Shown here one piece after another: positions 7,533 to 15,889 of a stretch of 43,659 nucleotides of DNA (the stretch's first letter is position 1; each line of letters opens with the position of its first letter). Origin of the DNA: Beijerinckiaceae bacterium (GTDB lineage Bacteria > Pseudomonadota > Alphaproteobacteria > Rhizobiales > Beijerinckiaceae); contig SCSF01000135.1 of the NCBI GenBank assembly GCA_004298435.1, positions 1 to 43,659 of the forward strand. Reading direction: 5' to 3'. The notes under the pieces were generated by a model. It saw nothing but the letters and a program-made list of their open reading frames with translations, searched no databases and was not told the origin of the DNA. A program made the translations under genes and the position numbers.

Positions 7533-8755
7533 TGTCACTCAATCACGGGACAGCCGAACAAGATGCCGGCATGAGATTCGCGCATTGGGTGCCGAATGTC
7601 AGCGGCGGTCTGGTCGTCAGCAAAGTCCAGCAGCGGACTGACTGGAGCCTGGACTACAATATCAAGCTCGCGCAGATAGCCGAAGCCGCGGGATTTGAAT
7701 ACGCGCTCACGCAAGTGCGTTTCATGGGCAGCTACGGTGCGGAATATCAACATGATTCGATGATATTTTCCGCCGCCATCCTTGCCGCCACCCGGCGATT
7801 GAAGATCATTTCAGCGGTTCTTCCGGGTATATTTCATCCCGCAGTCATAGCGAAGCAAGGCGCAACTGCCGACCAGATTTTCAATGGCCGCTGGTGTGTG
7901 CATGTAGCGAGCGGATGGAACCGCGCCGAATATGACGCTTTAGGCATAGATTGGCCAGAGCACGACGAACGCTATCATCGCTCACGCGAATTTATCGACA
8001 TACTGCGCGGCTCCTGGACGAAAGATCGATTCAGCTATGACGGCCAGTATTGGCAGATCAGTGATTTCACACTTCGTCCCAAACCACTCGATTTACCCGA
8101 TCGTCCAGCGCCGGAGATCTTTCAGGGCGGCAACTCACGCGCGGCCCAGGAAATGGCTGCCGCCGTCTCCGACTGGTACCTGATGAATGGCGACGCGCGT
8201 GAACGGCTCAAGGCGCAAATCGATAATGTTTCCGCTTTGGCAAAGCGCACTAATCGTGTTGTCAAATTCGGCGTCAATGCTTTCGTCATCGCCCGGGAGA
8301 CGGAAGATGAGGCCCGCTCCGAGCTTGAGCGAATCGTGCGCAGCGCCGATACGGAAGCGGTAGAAGATTTCAGCGACGCCGTGAAGGAAGCCGGACAGGC
8401 AACCTCCGAGCGCGAGGGCATGTGGGTAAACTCCAGCTTGCGCGACCTCGTTCAATACAATGATGGATTCAAGACAAACCTCGTAGGCACGCCCGAGCAG
8501 ATTGCCCAGCGCATCTACGAGCTTCGTAAGATCGGCGTTGATCTGATCATTTGTGGGTTTTTGCATTTCCACGACGAAGTCAAATTCTTCGGCGAACGCA
8601 TTGTGCCCCTGGTGCGTGATATCGAACGCTCCGAAGGGCTTTCTTCCAGTACGGGATCTGAAAATCGGAGCACTGGCGTCCCAGCGATTTCGCATGGGTC
8701 TTCCGTTCCTCCCCGCCTCGTGTCACTCGCAGGCCTGACCGACAAGCCCAGGTAG
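7529..8755 (+). CDS. sfnG: Dimethylsulfone monooxygenase
   Basis: A 408-residue luciferase-like monooxygenase. The N-terminal FAH/FAY-type WVPNVSGGLVVSK, then QRTDWSLDYNIKLAQIAE, AGFEYALTQVRF, the middle PEIFQGGNSRAA and the late LVQYNDGFKTNLVGTPEQIA closely follow the SfnG family. SfnG uses FMNH2 and O2 to cleave dimethylsulfone to methanesulfinate and formaldehyde. The start overlaps the FMN reductase stop. Another in-frame ATG at 7571 (MRFAHWVPN) matches the family N-terminus better and may be used instead. The last 45 or so residues, after the conserved VPLVRDIER, are an unusual low-complexity tail rich in Ser, Gly and Pro. Formaldehyde released here would suit a methylotrophic host; that point is inference. 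Confidence 0.88.
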   Translation: MMSLNHGTAEQDAGMRFAHWVPNVSGGLVVSKVQQRTDWSLDYNIKLAQIAEAAGFEYALTQVRFMGSYGAEYQHDSMIFSAAILAATRRLKIISAVLPGIFHPAVIAKQGATADQIFNGRWCVHVASGWNRAEYDALGIDWPEHDERYHRSREFIDILRGSWTKDRFSYDGQYWQISDFTLRPKPLDLPDRPAPEIFQGGNSRAAQEMAAAVSDWYLMNGDARERLKAQIDNVSALAKRTNRVVKFGVNAFVIARETEDEARSELERIVRSADTEAVEDFSDAVKEAGQATSEREGMWVNSSLRDLVQYNDGFKTNLVGTPEQIAQRIYELRKIGVDLIICGFLHFHDEVKFFGERIVPLVRDIERSEGLSSSTGSENRSTGVPAISHGSSVPPRLVSLAGLTDKPR

Positions 8756-8844
8756 ATGGTGAACGAAATGGCTACTTCGAAGAACATGATGGTAGTCGCA
8801 TTTCCGAACAAATGGACCCTCCTTCATCACGACAGGAGGCAGAT

Positions 8845-10059
8845 ATGAGTTGCCTCTCCATGCCTCCTGTCAGCGGTCATATAAGCAGCACGGAAGAAAT
8901 CATTGAAGAGGCGCGTCGGGGACGCATGTTTGTCCTCGTAGACGATGAGGACCGCGAGAATGAAGGCGATCTTATAGTTCCGGCGCAGTTCGCCACATCG
9001 GACGTCATCAACTTCATGGCCCATCACGGGCGCGGCCTTATTTGTCTCGCATTGACTGCCAACAGAGTCGAGCAATTAGGTCTCTCTCCGATGGCCGCCC
9101 GGAACAACTCACTGCATCAAACAGCGTTCACGGTGTCGATTGAAGCGCGCTCCGGAGTGACGACCGGAATTTCGGCGGCGGATCGTGCAAGGACAGTTGC
9201 GATTGCCATAAACCCCGAGACGGGCTGGACTGACATTACGACACCCGGGCATGTCTTTCCTCTTTGCGCCCGCGATGGCGGCACTCTGGTGCGTGCGGGA
9301 CATACCGAGGCAGCCGTCGATGTCGCCCGTATCGCCGGGCTCAATCCCTCCGGCGTCATCTGCGAGATTATGAATGAAAACGGCACGATGGCGCGGTTGC
9401 CGGATTTGTTTGGCTTCGCAGAGCGCCATAATTTGAAACTCGGCACGATCGCAGATCTTATCGCCTATCGCCACAAGACCGAGCGATTGATCGAGATGGT
9501 GGCCGAGACGGGATTGCACCATCCTTCGTTCGGCGAATGGCGACTGATCGTTTATCGCGACAGGGTCGAGAACGGTGAGCATATTGTTCTTGTAAAAGGC
9601 GACCCAAGCGAACCAACCCCGCTCCTCGTGCGCTTGCATGCAATGGATTTCGTCACCGACGCGCTCGGCGGCGCCGCTCCTGATGTTCTCCGCACGTCCA
9701 TGCACCAGATCACGAAGGAGGGCCGTGGCGTCGTAATTTTGCTGAACGACGCTCGCCCGAACGCCATTTCCGAGCGCGTAAACAATCTAAGCCCGCATCG
9801 GCGCCCGGATCCGCGGATGCGCGACTATGGAATTGGCGCACAGATCCTTGTCGATCTCGGCGCGCGGGATCTCCTGCTCCTTTCCGATCGCGCCCAGACC
9901 CTCGTCGGTCTCGATGGCTATGGATTGAATGTCATCCAGCACCGCGCCCTCACCTCTTCCATCGCGATCCGGTCTCAGCAACCGCGGTTGGCGAACAATT
10001 CAACGCTCATGGACGCAACGTCTTTCGCAAATCAGAAAGTGAATCGATCAAGGGAGTAA
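8845..10059 (+). CDS. ribB: RibBA fusion with intact RibB half and degenerate RibA half
   Basis: A 404-residue fusion. The first 205 or so residues are 3,4-dihydroxy-2-butanone-4-phosphate synthase: [12 protein letters not shown] holds the acidic metal and substrate residues, and [17 protein letters not shown] and [19 protein letters not shown] follow. The second half resembles GTP cyclohydrolase II, but the zinc cysteine cluster is gone ([16 protein letters not shown] where CxxGExLGSxRCDC is expected) and the catalytic loop is altered ([11 protein letters not shown]). Loss of GCHII activity in such fusions is known in proteobacteria. The ATG at 8845 is preceded by AGGAGG at ideal spacing; the 11-codon longer frame would include that site. 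The riboflavin branch made here would complement RibA at 4279. Confidence 0.88.
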   Translation: MSCLSMPPVSGHISSTEEIIEEARRGRMFVLVDDEDRENEGDLIVPAQFATSDVINFMAHHGRGLICLALTANRVEQLGLSPMAARNNSLHQTAFTVSIEARSGVTTGISAADRARTVAIAINPETGWTDITTPGHVFPLCARDGGTLVRAGHTEAAVDVARIAGLNPSGVICEIMNENGTMARLPDLFGFAERHNLKLGTIADLIAYRHKTERLIEMVAETGLHHPSFGEWRLIVYRDRVENGEHIVLVKGDPSEPTPLLVRLHAMDFVTDALGGAAPDVLRTSMHQITKEGRGVVILLNDARPNAISERVNNLSPHRRPDPRMRDYGIGAQILVDLGARDLLLLSDRAQTLVGLDGYGLNVIQHRALTSSIAIRSQQPRLANNSTLMDATSFANQKVNRSRE

Positions 10060-10064
10060 CAATT

Positions 10065-10610
10065 ATGCTCGGTGACGAAAATCCCAGCGAAGCCGGTTCG
10101 CAAGGCGCGAACGCCGTAGCGCAGACCGAGCGGCGGGTCGACGCGGAGATCTTCAAGGCGGTTATGCGGCGGCTTGCCGGCGGTGTCGTTGTGATTACTG
10201 CAAATGACAATGGCAACCTGTACGGAATGACGGCCACAGCTTTTTGCAGCGTATGCGCCGATCCGCCGACGATCCTGATTATCGTCAACCGCTCCACGCG
10301 AACTCATCCGCATATACAAACGACGCGTAAATTTGCGGTCAATATATTGTCTGATCGCCAGCGTGACATCGCAGAACGGTTTGCTGGAAAGTTGTCCGAT
10401 CAATTCGCGGGCGTGGATTACATTCTTCCACCCGACGGATCTCCGGCATTCGTTGGCGCAGCCGCCTCTCTGCAATGCGATGTCACGCAATGTATCGAGA
10501 TCGGCACGCATACTGTCTTTATCGCAAGAGTCGCCGATGCTGACGCAGCCGAACTGACGCCGCTGCTTTACCACAGCGCGAAATACCACCGGTTATCGGC
10601 GATCAACTAG
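10065..10610 (+). CDS. Flavin reductase, HpaC/NtaB/DszD-like
   Basis: A 181-residue FMN-binding split-barrel reductase. FKAVMRRLAGGVVVITAN begins the domain; GMTATAFCSVCADPPTILI and RKFAVNILSDRQRDIAERF are standard family segments, and a late histidine (YHSAKYHRL) is also typical. Enzymes of this group use NAD(P)H to make free reduced flavin for two-component monooxygenases such as NtaA or DszA/DszC. An AGGGAG site overlaps the ribB stop, five bases before. It is the natural partner for the monooxygenase encoded at 1818, since NtaA/DszA-type enzymes pair with this reductase fold, while SfnG pairs with the MsuE-type. That pairing is inferred. Confidence 0.88.
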   Translation: MLGDENPSEAGSQGANAVAQTERRVDAEIFKAVMRRLAGGVVVITANDNGNLYGMTATAFCSVCADPPTILIIVNRSTRTHPHIQTTRKFAVNILSDRQRDIAERFAGKLSDQFAGVDYILPPDGSPAFVGAAASLQCDVTQCIEIGTHTVFIARVADADAAELTPLLYHSAKYHRLSAIN

Positions 10611-10709
10611 CGACCGCTCGAACACCAAGAAAATAACGAAACTGCAAATAACGACGCGGCATGCCGATTCGCGTTGCGATGGCTGTTGCGCGAGGGAGGG
10701 GATTTGAGG

Positions 10710-12101
10710 ATGAGACATTATGAGAAGACCGCGCGGTTGCCGCTGTTATGTTGTGCCGTCGCAGCCGCAACCATGGTGGCAACAACACATGCGCAAGCCG
10801 AAACGGACGCGACCACTACCGCCGAGATCAAGGCTTTGCGGCACGAGTTGGATCTCCAGCGCAGAGTGACGCGCAAGCTCGAAAAGAGAATTGATCATCT
10901 GGCGACAAGGGCGCACCACGATCGTCTGGCCAACGTGAAGTCGCCTCCACCTTCGACTGTCAGGTCCCTTCCCAACGCTGGCTACGACAACGGATTCTTC
11001 ATAAGGGACACGCCCAGCAATTTTTCGTTGAATATAAATGGCCTTTTGCAGGCGCGATTTACACATTTCGCGACCGAGAACACAGCGGCCTTCGGTGCAG
11101 TTGATCACACATCGAATAACTTCGACGTTTATCTCGGCCGCCTGTATTTCTCTGGCAACGTCGTCGACCCGAGCATCCGTTACTGGTTCACATTACAGGG
11201 CACGACTGTTGCGAACGGCTCAGGCATCACCCTGCTGGACGCCGAGGTATCAAAAACCTTCAATCCGTTCCTGACTGTCGAGGCCGGGCGTTTCTGGAGC
11301 GCCTACACCTACGAATATTATGTCAGCATCGGCAAATATTTGTTCCCGGATCTATCGGCGGCGGAATGGGCTTTCTCGCTCGGACGTCAGATCGGCGTAC
11401 GCGCATCCGGCAAGGCCGACAAACTTGGGTACAGTCTGTCCGTTACCAATTCGGTGCCAGGTTCCGATGTCGGTTTTACGGAGAACACGCGTTCGCAGTT
11501 GGCGACCGTCCTCCATCTGGATTACGACATTCTCGCGCCGTATGGCTATCAGGAGACGGATCCCAACCCCGCCGGTGTCCGATCGCCCGAACTCTCCTTG
11601 TGGGCTTCGGGCATGTACAATGATGTCGCCTATGCGTCCGCGTTCCAGAACGATCAAGCGGGCGACAAGACATTCGGCGGAACGGCGTCACTCAATTTCA
11701 GATACGGCTTCCTGTCATTCCAGGGCAGCGCCTATTTCAAGGCAACTGAAGCCAATCGAGGGGCGCTGACGCCACACGGCGCTTTCAACTCCTACGGCTG
11801 GCAGGAGCAACTGGGCTACTACCTTCTGCCCGGCAGGCTCGAAATAGCAGAGCGTGTCGATCAGGTGAATTGGGGTGCGCCGCAGATTCCCTTTGCGGGC
11901 GGATCGCAATCGCAATGGTATCCGGGGCCAACGAACTTTCCGTACAAGCAACTGACCGAAATGACCGGCGGCATAAATTATTACTTCGCCGGCCATTACG
12001 CGAAGGTCCAGGGCGAATATTCCTACATGCCCGGGATTGGATTCAACGGCAAGACGTTCAACGGGCAACGACTGCTCGTCCAGACACAAGTTCAATTCTG
12101 A
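10710..12101 (+). CDS. Outer-membrane porin, OprO/OprP-like
   Basis: A 463-residue secreted beta-barrel protein. Residues 1-30 are a signal peptide ending ATTHAQA; a charged helical coiled coil follows (EIKALRHELDLQRRVTRKLE). A barrel of alternating short strands begins at NFSLNINGLLQARFTHF, and the protein ends in phenylalanine (VQTQVQF), the outer-membrane insertion signal. The coiled coil plus barrel layout is shared with the phosphate-selective porin and DcaP-like families. The ATG at 10710 is used because a GAGGGAGGGG site sits before it; an upstream TTG extends into that site. In this operon it probably admits the sulfone or sulfonate substrate through the outer membrane. Confidence 0.8.
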   Translation: MRHYEKTARLPLLCCAVAAATMVATTHAQAETDATTTAEIKALRHELDLQRRVTRKLEKRIDHLATRAHHDRLANVKSPPPSTVRSLPNAGYDNGFFIRDTPSNFSLNINGLLQARFTHFATENTAAFGAVDHTSNNFDVYLGRLYFSGNVVDPSIRYWFTLQGTTVANGSGITLLDAEVSKTFNPFLTVEAGRFWSAYTYEYYVSIGKYLFPDLSAAEWAFSLGRQIGVRASGKADKLGYSLSVTNSVPGSDVGFTENTRSQLATVLHLDYDILAPYGYQETDPNPAGVRSPELSLWASGMYNDVAYASAFQNDQAGDKTFGGTASLNFRYGFLSFQGSAYFKATEANRGALTPHGAFNSYGWQEQLGYYLLPGRLEIAERVDQVNWGAPQIPFAGGSQSQWYPGPTNFPYKQLTEMTGGINYYFAGHYAKVQGEYSYMPGIGFNGKTFNGQRLLVQTQVQF

Positions 12102-12131
12102 CCTTCACCGCACGCGAAGCGGAGCGGCGTT

Positions 12132-12161
12132 CCATCAGAGCTCCATTGCAGGCTCTGATGG
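12132..12161. other. Intercistronic stem-loop
   Basis: CCATCAGAGC (12132-12141) and GCTCTGATGG (12152-12161) are exact complements with a 10-base loop, between the porin gene and the next membrane protein gene. No T-run follows, so it is more likely an mRNA-stabilising or processing hairpin, or an attenuator, than a full terminator. Confidence 0.5.
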
Positions 12162-12224
12162 CGTCCACAAGATCAGCACAAAAACAGAAAAGCAAAACAT
12201 CATGGCGAGGAAAGGACACATAAC

Positions 12225-13298
12225 GTGTTGCAGGCAGTCAAAAGCGACGTCGACGTCGCACCATTACGCTTGAGAACCGCTTTACATGGGTTGGTATGGA
12301 TCTATGGATTGACGATTCTCTCTTGTGCGGTTGTCAACCTGATCGTCAAATTATATCCGATCGGCCCATGGACAGGATCCTCCATCAACAAATTCTTCTG
12401 GCTCGATAACGTAACGTGGCAGATCTTTGCGGCCTGGTGGGCTTGCTTCTTTGTCGTTTGCAGTTTCTGGCCATTCGACAGAATCACTGATCCTATCGTG
12501 CGGGGGATCGTGGTTGTCGCCGCGTCCTGGGCGCTGGGATGGCTCTCCGCGAAAGCCATATTCGCAACGTCGCTCGGAGCAAGCTGGATTTTTCCGCTCG
12601 TCGGAACAACCTGGTTCTTTCTGGCGTTCTTTTGTTTCAACGGCGGCAACTGGATCGTCGAAGGCCTCACGCCAGCGAGACAATTCTTTTTGCTGCTTAT
12701 CCTGATGGCGGGCTTCACCTATGTCATCACGCATTCCACAATGCGCTGGATTCCGGCATGGTGGTTTCCGTTCAACCTTGTCGGCGCTGCAACTGGAACG
12801 CTCGCATATCTCACACGCGGGATGAAGCAGCCCGGCAAAGCCGTCGCACAAATGTCCCTCCTCTTCCTGGTCGCCGGCGGCTGCATCTGGATATCGGAAG
12901 CGCTCGGGATCTGGGACCCGAAAGCGGCGCAAATCTCTTCATTTTGGCTGATGGGTGAGATTACGCCAGATAATAGCTGGCTCGTATTCTTTATGATCGC
13001 AACGTCTGTAAACTACGCGTTCCCGATCATGCTCAACAACTGGCCGTTCACCAAGATACGGATGCCCTGGGGTGGAATCGCCGCCTGCTGCTTTTATCTT
13101 GCGCTGGACGTCGTTCTTACCAAACTGGCTCTGGCCGGTGTCGGAAGCGTGTTTTCGTCAAAGGAATCCCTGTTGACCTATAGCTACATGGGCGTGAACT
13201 GGTCGCTCGTGATGCCACTCGTATTCGGCTTTGGCTTCGGCAAGGAATATCTGTGGCGGGGGCAGCGCTCCGCCGGCAACTGGGATGACATTCCCTGA
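12225..13298 (+). CDS. Unrecognised polytopic membrane protein
   Basis: A 357-residue inner-membrane protein with about nine or ten hydrophobic helices and no family signature I recognise. It is rich in Trp and Phe in the membrane (WQIFAAWWACFFVVCSFWPF and WFFLAFFCFNGGNW). Charged loops include LTRGMKQPGKA and a C-terminal tail FGKEYLWRGQRSAGNWDD. It starts with GTG at 12225 after AGGAAAGGA. It ends the six-gene operon that begins with the FMN reductase and is followed by a strong hairpin. Position beside a porin and an MFS transporter suggests a second transport route or a membrane-bound enzyme for the sulfone pathway; no reaction can be assigned. Confidence 0.75.
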   Translation: MLQAVKSDVDVAPLRLRTALHGLVWIYGLTILSCAVVNLIVKLYPIGPWTGSSINKFFWLDNVTWQIFAAWWACFFVVCSFWPFDRITDPIVRGIVVVAASWALGWLSAKAIFATSLGASWIFPLVGTTWFFLAFFCFNGGNWIVEGLTPARQFFLLLILMAGFTYVITHSTMRWIPAWWFPFNLVGAATGTLAYLTRGMKQPGKAVAQMSLLFLVAGGCIWISEALGIWDPKAAQISSFWLMGEITPDNSWLVFFMIATSVNYAFPIMLNNWPFTKIRMPWGGIAACCFYLALDVVLTKLALAGVGSVFSSKESLLTYSYMGVNWSLVMPLVFGFGFGKEYLWRGQRSAGNWDDIP

Positions 13299-13314
13299 AG
13301 ACTCATTTTTGAGC

Positions 13315-13344
13315 GGGCTACCGGGTCGAAAGGCCCGGCAGCCC
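13315..13344 (+). terminator. Terminator-like hairpin ending the sulfone operon
   Basis: GGGCT-a-CCGGG pairs with CCCGG-c-AGCCC across a nine-base loop, 17 bases after the stop of the membrane protein gene. The stem is very GC-rich. The downstream bases (TGGATTTCC) give only a weak T-run. Confidence 0.6.
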
Positions 13345-13439
13345 TGGATTTCCGGGATTGCATGGGGGGATCAACTTCGAATCAGTTTGCCGTTGTTTGA
13401 CATGGGTCTGGACAAAGCTAAGTGCCTGGAATAATGGCT

Positions 13440-13468
13440 GGATTGATTGATAAGAGAATCGATCTATC
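13440..13468. promoter_or_regulatory. Possible degenerate TetR operator pair before the tetR gene
   Basis: GGATTGATTGATA (13440-13452) matches the start of the operator GGACCGATCGATA at 10 of 13 positions, and GAATCGATCTATC (13456-13468) matches its reverse complement at 10 of 13. They lie about 125 bases before the TetR gene. They may be autoregulatory sites, but the match is much weaker than at the other three sites. Confidence 0.3.
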
Positions 13469-13593
13469 TTTTCTGTGGCAAGCGGGATTAAAATTGGACG
13501 CCGAGGCTTCCGGTGCGTAGACGCCGGCGGCGAAGTTCAAGGTTACGCTCGCGACCAGCTTTGCCTGAAAGCGCCAAAAGGACCGGGTCAAAA

Positions 13594-14220
13594 ATGGCCG
13601 AGATCGACTCAGACAAATCCGAAAATCCGCAGAAGGAGCGCATTCGCGAGATTACGGCGCGTTTGTTCGCGGATAAAGGTTATCGCGCGGTTGGCGTTGC
13701 AGAAATCGGAGACGCTGTCGGGCTGGGACGAGGCGCGCTGTACTACCATATCGGCAGCAAGGAAGACCTCCTTTACGATATCGTTATTCGCTATATCAGG
13801 GACCTTGTGCAGAAGGGCCGCGATATAGTGAAAACCTGCAAGGACCCGCACGACCGCATCACCCGGCTCAGCCGTTACTTGATGGCGACGATTGCGGGTA
13901 ATCTGGCTGAATTGACCGTCTGTTTCCGCGAGGCTGATGCGCTCACCGGCAAGCGGCACAATGAAGTTGCCAAGTTGCATCAGGAATATCAGGACATCTG
14001 GGCCAAGGTCCTGAACGAAGGGGCGGAAGACGGCGTATTCCGGGAATTGCAGCCGGTTGCGCTGAAGGGCATTCTCGGAATGTATTTCTATTCGTTCCTT
14101 TGGTTGAACCCAAAGGGGCTCCGAAGCTCCGACGACATTGCGGACATTTTCGCGGATATCGTCTTCCGGGCCGCAGACAACGACAAGCCAGCCAAAAAGA
14201 AAAAGGCTCGCATCGCCTAG
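13594..14220 (+). CDS. TetR/AcrR-family regulator
   Basis: A 208-residue regulator with a classic N-terminal TetR helix-turn-helix: ITARLFADKGYRAVGVAEIG, then DAVGLGRGALYYHIGSKEDL, about residues 22-62. The C-terminal ligand-binding part is helical and ends in a lysine-rich tail (PAKKKKARIA). ATG 13594 is preceded by AAAAGGA; a longer frame upstream is arginine-rich low-complexity sequence and unlikely. It is encoded just after the sulfone operon on the same strand, and no other TetR gene lies in the window. It is therefore the best candidate to bind the three GACCGATC operators at 3552, 5433 and 6929. The inducer is unknown, probably a sulfone or its product. Confidence 0.88.
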   Translation: MAEIDSDKSENPQKERIREITARLFADKGYRAVGVAEIGDAVGLGRGALYYHIGSKEDLLYDIVIRYIRDLVQKGRDIVKTCKDPHDRITRLSRYLMATIAGNLAELTVCFREADALTGKRHNEVAKLHQEYQDIWAKVLNEGAEDGVFRELQPVALKGILGMYFYSFLWLNPKGLRSSDDIADIFADIVFRAADNDKPAKKKKARIA

Positions 14221-14297
14221 CGCAATTTTCTTTACAGTCGTGACTGGCGAATGGCCGCTCCCCGGCCTCCTGACGGAGGCCGAAGATCAACCCATTA

Positions 14298-14612
14298 TCA
14301 GAACTTCTCGGCTCCTTTGCTCGCCACCAGTTGAGCCGCATGGATCGCTGGCTCAGACGCCAATAGCGGCGGGACAGTTTTGAAAATGAGATCCGCCGCT
14401 TTGCCGCCCATGTGACTGTCGCGGCTCGCCGCATTGCTGAACAGATCCACCAGAAATAGCTGATCAGGATCAGCATCCGATCTGAGCACAAGCCACAACG
14501 GCGTTCCGGACTCCGCATTAACGGCTGGCAGCGCCGCGGCAATCAGTTGACCGACTTCGGCTCCCTTCCCGGGCTTGGCCTTAAACGTGATAACGCCTGC
14601 AACTGTGTTCAT
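14298..14612 (-). CDS. Antibiotic biosynthesis monooxygenase (ABM) domain protein
   Basis: A 104-residue ferredoxin-like single-domain protein. VAGVITFKAKPGKGAEVGQL at the N-terminus, then GTPLWLVLRSDADPDQLFLV and a central YF-type FSNAASRDSHM segment, match the ABM/YgiN group of small monooxygenases or quinol-binding proteins. The expected aspartate-containing DLF segment is present (LVDLFSN). The ATG at 14612 has GGGAG upstream; the longer frame runs into the 107-bp repeat. It is convergent with the tetR gene. Substrate and role are unknown; such proteins often act in detoxification. Confidence 0.8.
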   Translation of the reverse strand: MNTVAGVITFKAKPGKGAEVGQLIAAALPAVNAESGTPLWLVLRSDADPDQLFLVDLFSNAASRDSHMGGKAADLIFKTVPPLLASEPAIHAAQLVASKGAEKF

Positions 14613-14626
14613 CCGATAATCTCCCA

Positions 14627-14733
14627 CTAGAGCGTTTTCAAGCGAAGTGGCTTCCGGTTCGCGTGAAGAAAACGCGTCAAAACAAGTAACTGGAGCCACG
14701 ATTTTGATTCCGTCAGAACCGAAATGGCTCTAG
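14627..14733. repeat. 107-bp Hyphomicrobiales intergenic repeat, full copy
   Basis: The element begins CTAGAGC and ends GCTCTAG, a 7-bp terminal inverted repeat. Inside are GCGTTTTCAAGCGAAGTGG, GGTTCGCGTGAAGAAAACGC and GTCAAAACAAG. I recognise this layout from repeats found many times in Hyphomicrobiales genomes; that is recalled knowledge, not a search. It lies between the ABM gene and the GlxA-type regulator. A 24-base piece of it recurs at 1794-1817. Confidence 0.7.
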
Positions 14734-14860
14734 CGGTTTCGCTGGAAGCCGACAGGCTCCGTCGAGAGAAACTGCAATAGAGTCACACTGGCTGGACCCG
14801 GGCGAGTTCGCCATAATCCGCGCTGAAATTGCCATGTGCGCCTTGACAGCGAGCATTAAA

Positions 14861-15859
14861 ATGAAAGTCACGATCGTCGGCATGGAAGGTTGCCTGCCCT
14901 CCGGCTTTTTTGGGCTGCTGGATATTCTCGCGCTGGCCCGGCAAGCAATCTCTGCTCGCGACAGCGAGCAGTCGTTTGAGATCCTTTCGGCAAGTATCGA
15001 TGGCAATCCCGTGCGTGACGGATATGGAAATATCATCGCGGTCGATGCGTCTCTCCGCGATGTGCAAAAATGCGATGCAGTTTTCATTTCCGGCTTCGCT
15101 CCGAAAAACTCCAGACAAGCCCCGGATCTCGCACCTCATCGCGAGGCTGCGGCCTGGATACGCCGCCAGCATAGTCAGGGCGCGCTCATATGCGGCTCTT
15201 GCAGCGGGGTCTTTCTCCTCGGCGAAGCGGGCCTGCTTGACGGTCGCAGTTGCACGACAACCTGGTGGCTTCACGATGAGATGACGAATCGCTACCCCAG
15301 GGCCAAGGCCAAATGGGGCGCGACGCTGATCGATGACAGAGGTGTTATCACCGCCGGCGGTCCGGTCTCATGGATCGACCTGGCATTGCATGTCGTGCGC
15401 CGGCTATATGGGCCTGAGGCCGCGAGGGTCGCCGCCGATTTTGCGGTTGTCGATACCGCTCCTTCAACGCAGGCGGCCTACATTCCCGCAGGGCATCTGG
15501 CAGGCGCCAATCCGCTTTTGGCGGAAGCCGAACACATCATTCGCCATGCAGCGCAAAGCTCGCTGACCGCCGAGACTTTAGCCAAACGCCTGTCCACATC
15601 GGGTCGAACGCTCCACAGGCGCTTGGTCGATGCAACCGGGCAATCCCCGAAGCAGTTCATCGACCGGGTTCGATTTGAGATGGCAAGAGACTCTTTGGAA
15701 ATGACATCCAAATCGGTCAAGCAGATTGCAGCGGATATTGGCTATCTCGATGAGAGCAGTTTCCGGCGAACCTTCAAGCGTCTCTACGGCATGAATCCCA
15801 CGGCGTACCGGGCGCTTTCGCGCTCTTCACGGGACTCAGGCCGTTCCAGCGATACCTAG
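14861..15859 (+). CDS. GlxA-family transcriptional regulator (DJ-1/PfpI domain plus AraC HTH)
   Basis: A 332-residue two-domain regulator. Residues 1-190 are a class I glutamine amidotransferase-like DJ-1/PfpI domain, with the nucleophile-elbow region ALICGSCSGVFLLGEAGLLD. Residues 230-325 are a double AraC helix-turn-helix (LTAETLAKRLSTSGRTLHRR, then VKQIAADIGYLDESSFRRTF). GlxA-type regulators sense small metabolites and activate nearby catabolic genes. I use the ATG at 14861, because the domain begins with MKVTIVGMEG; an ATG nine codons earlier at 14834 is equally open and neither has a strong ribosome binding site. Its target genes are not obvious here. Confidence 0.85.
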   Translation: MKVTIVGMEGCLPSGFFGLLDILALARQAISARDSEQSFEILSASIDGNPVRDGYGNIIAVDASLRDVQKCDAVFISGFAPKNSRQAPDLAPHREAAAWIRRQHSQGALICGSCSGVFLLGEAGLLDGRSCTTTWWLHDEMTNRYPRAKAKWGATLIDDRGVITAGGPVSWIDLALHVVRRLYGPEAARVAADFAVVDTAPSTQAAYIPAGHLAGANPLLAEAEHIIRHAAQSSLTAETLAKRLSTSGRTLHRRLVDATGQSPKQFIDRVRFEMARDSLEMTSKSVKQIAADIGYLDESSFRRTFKRLYGMNPTAYRALSRSSRDSGRSSDT

Positions 15860-15889
15860 AGGCAGTCTACATCGGCGACCTGCTGCGTG

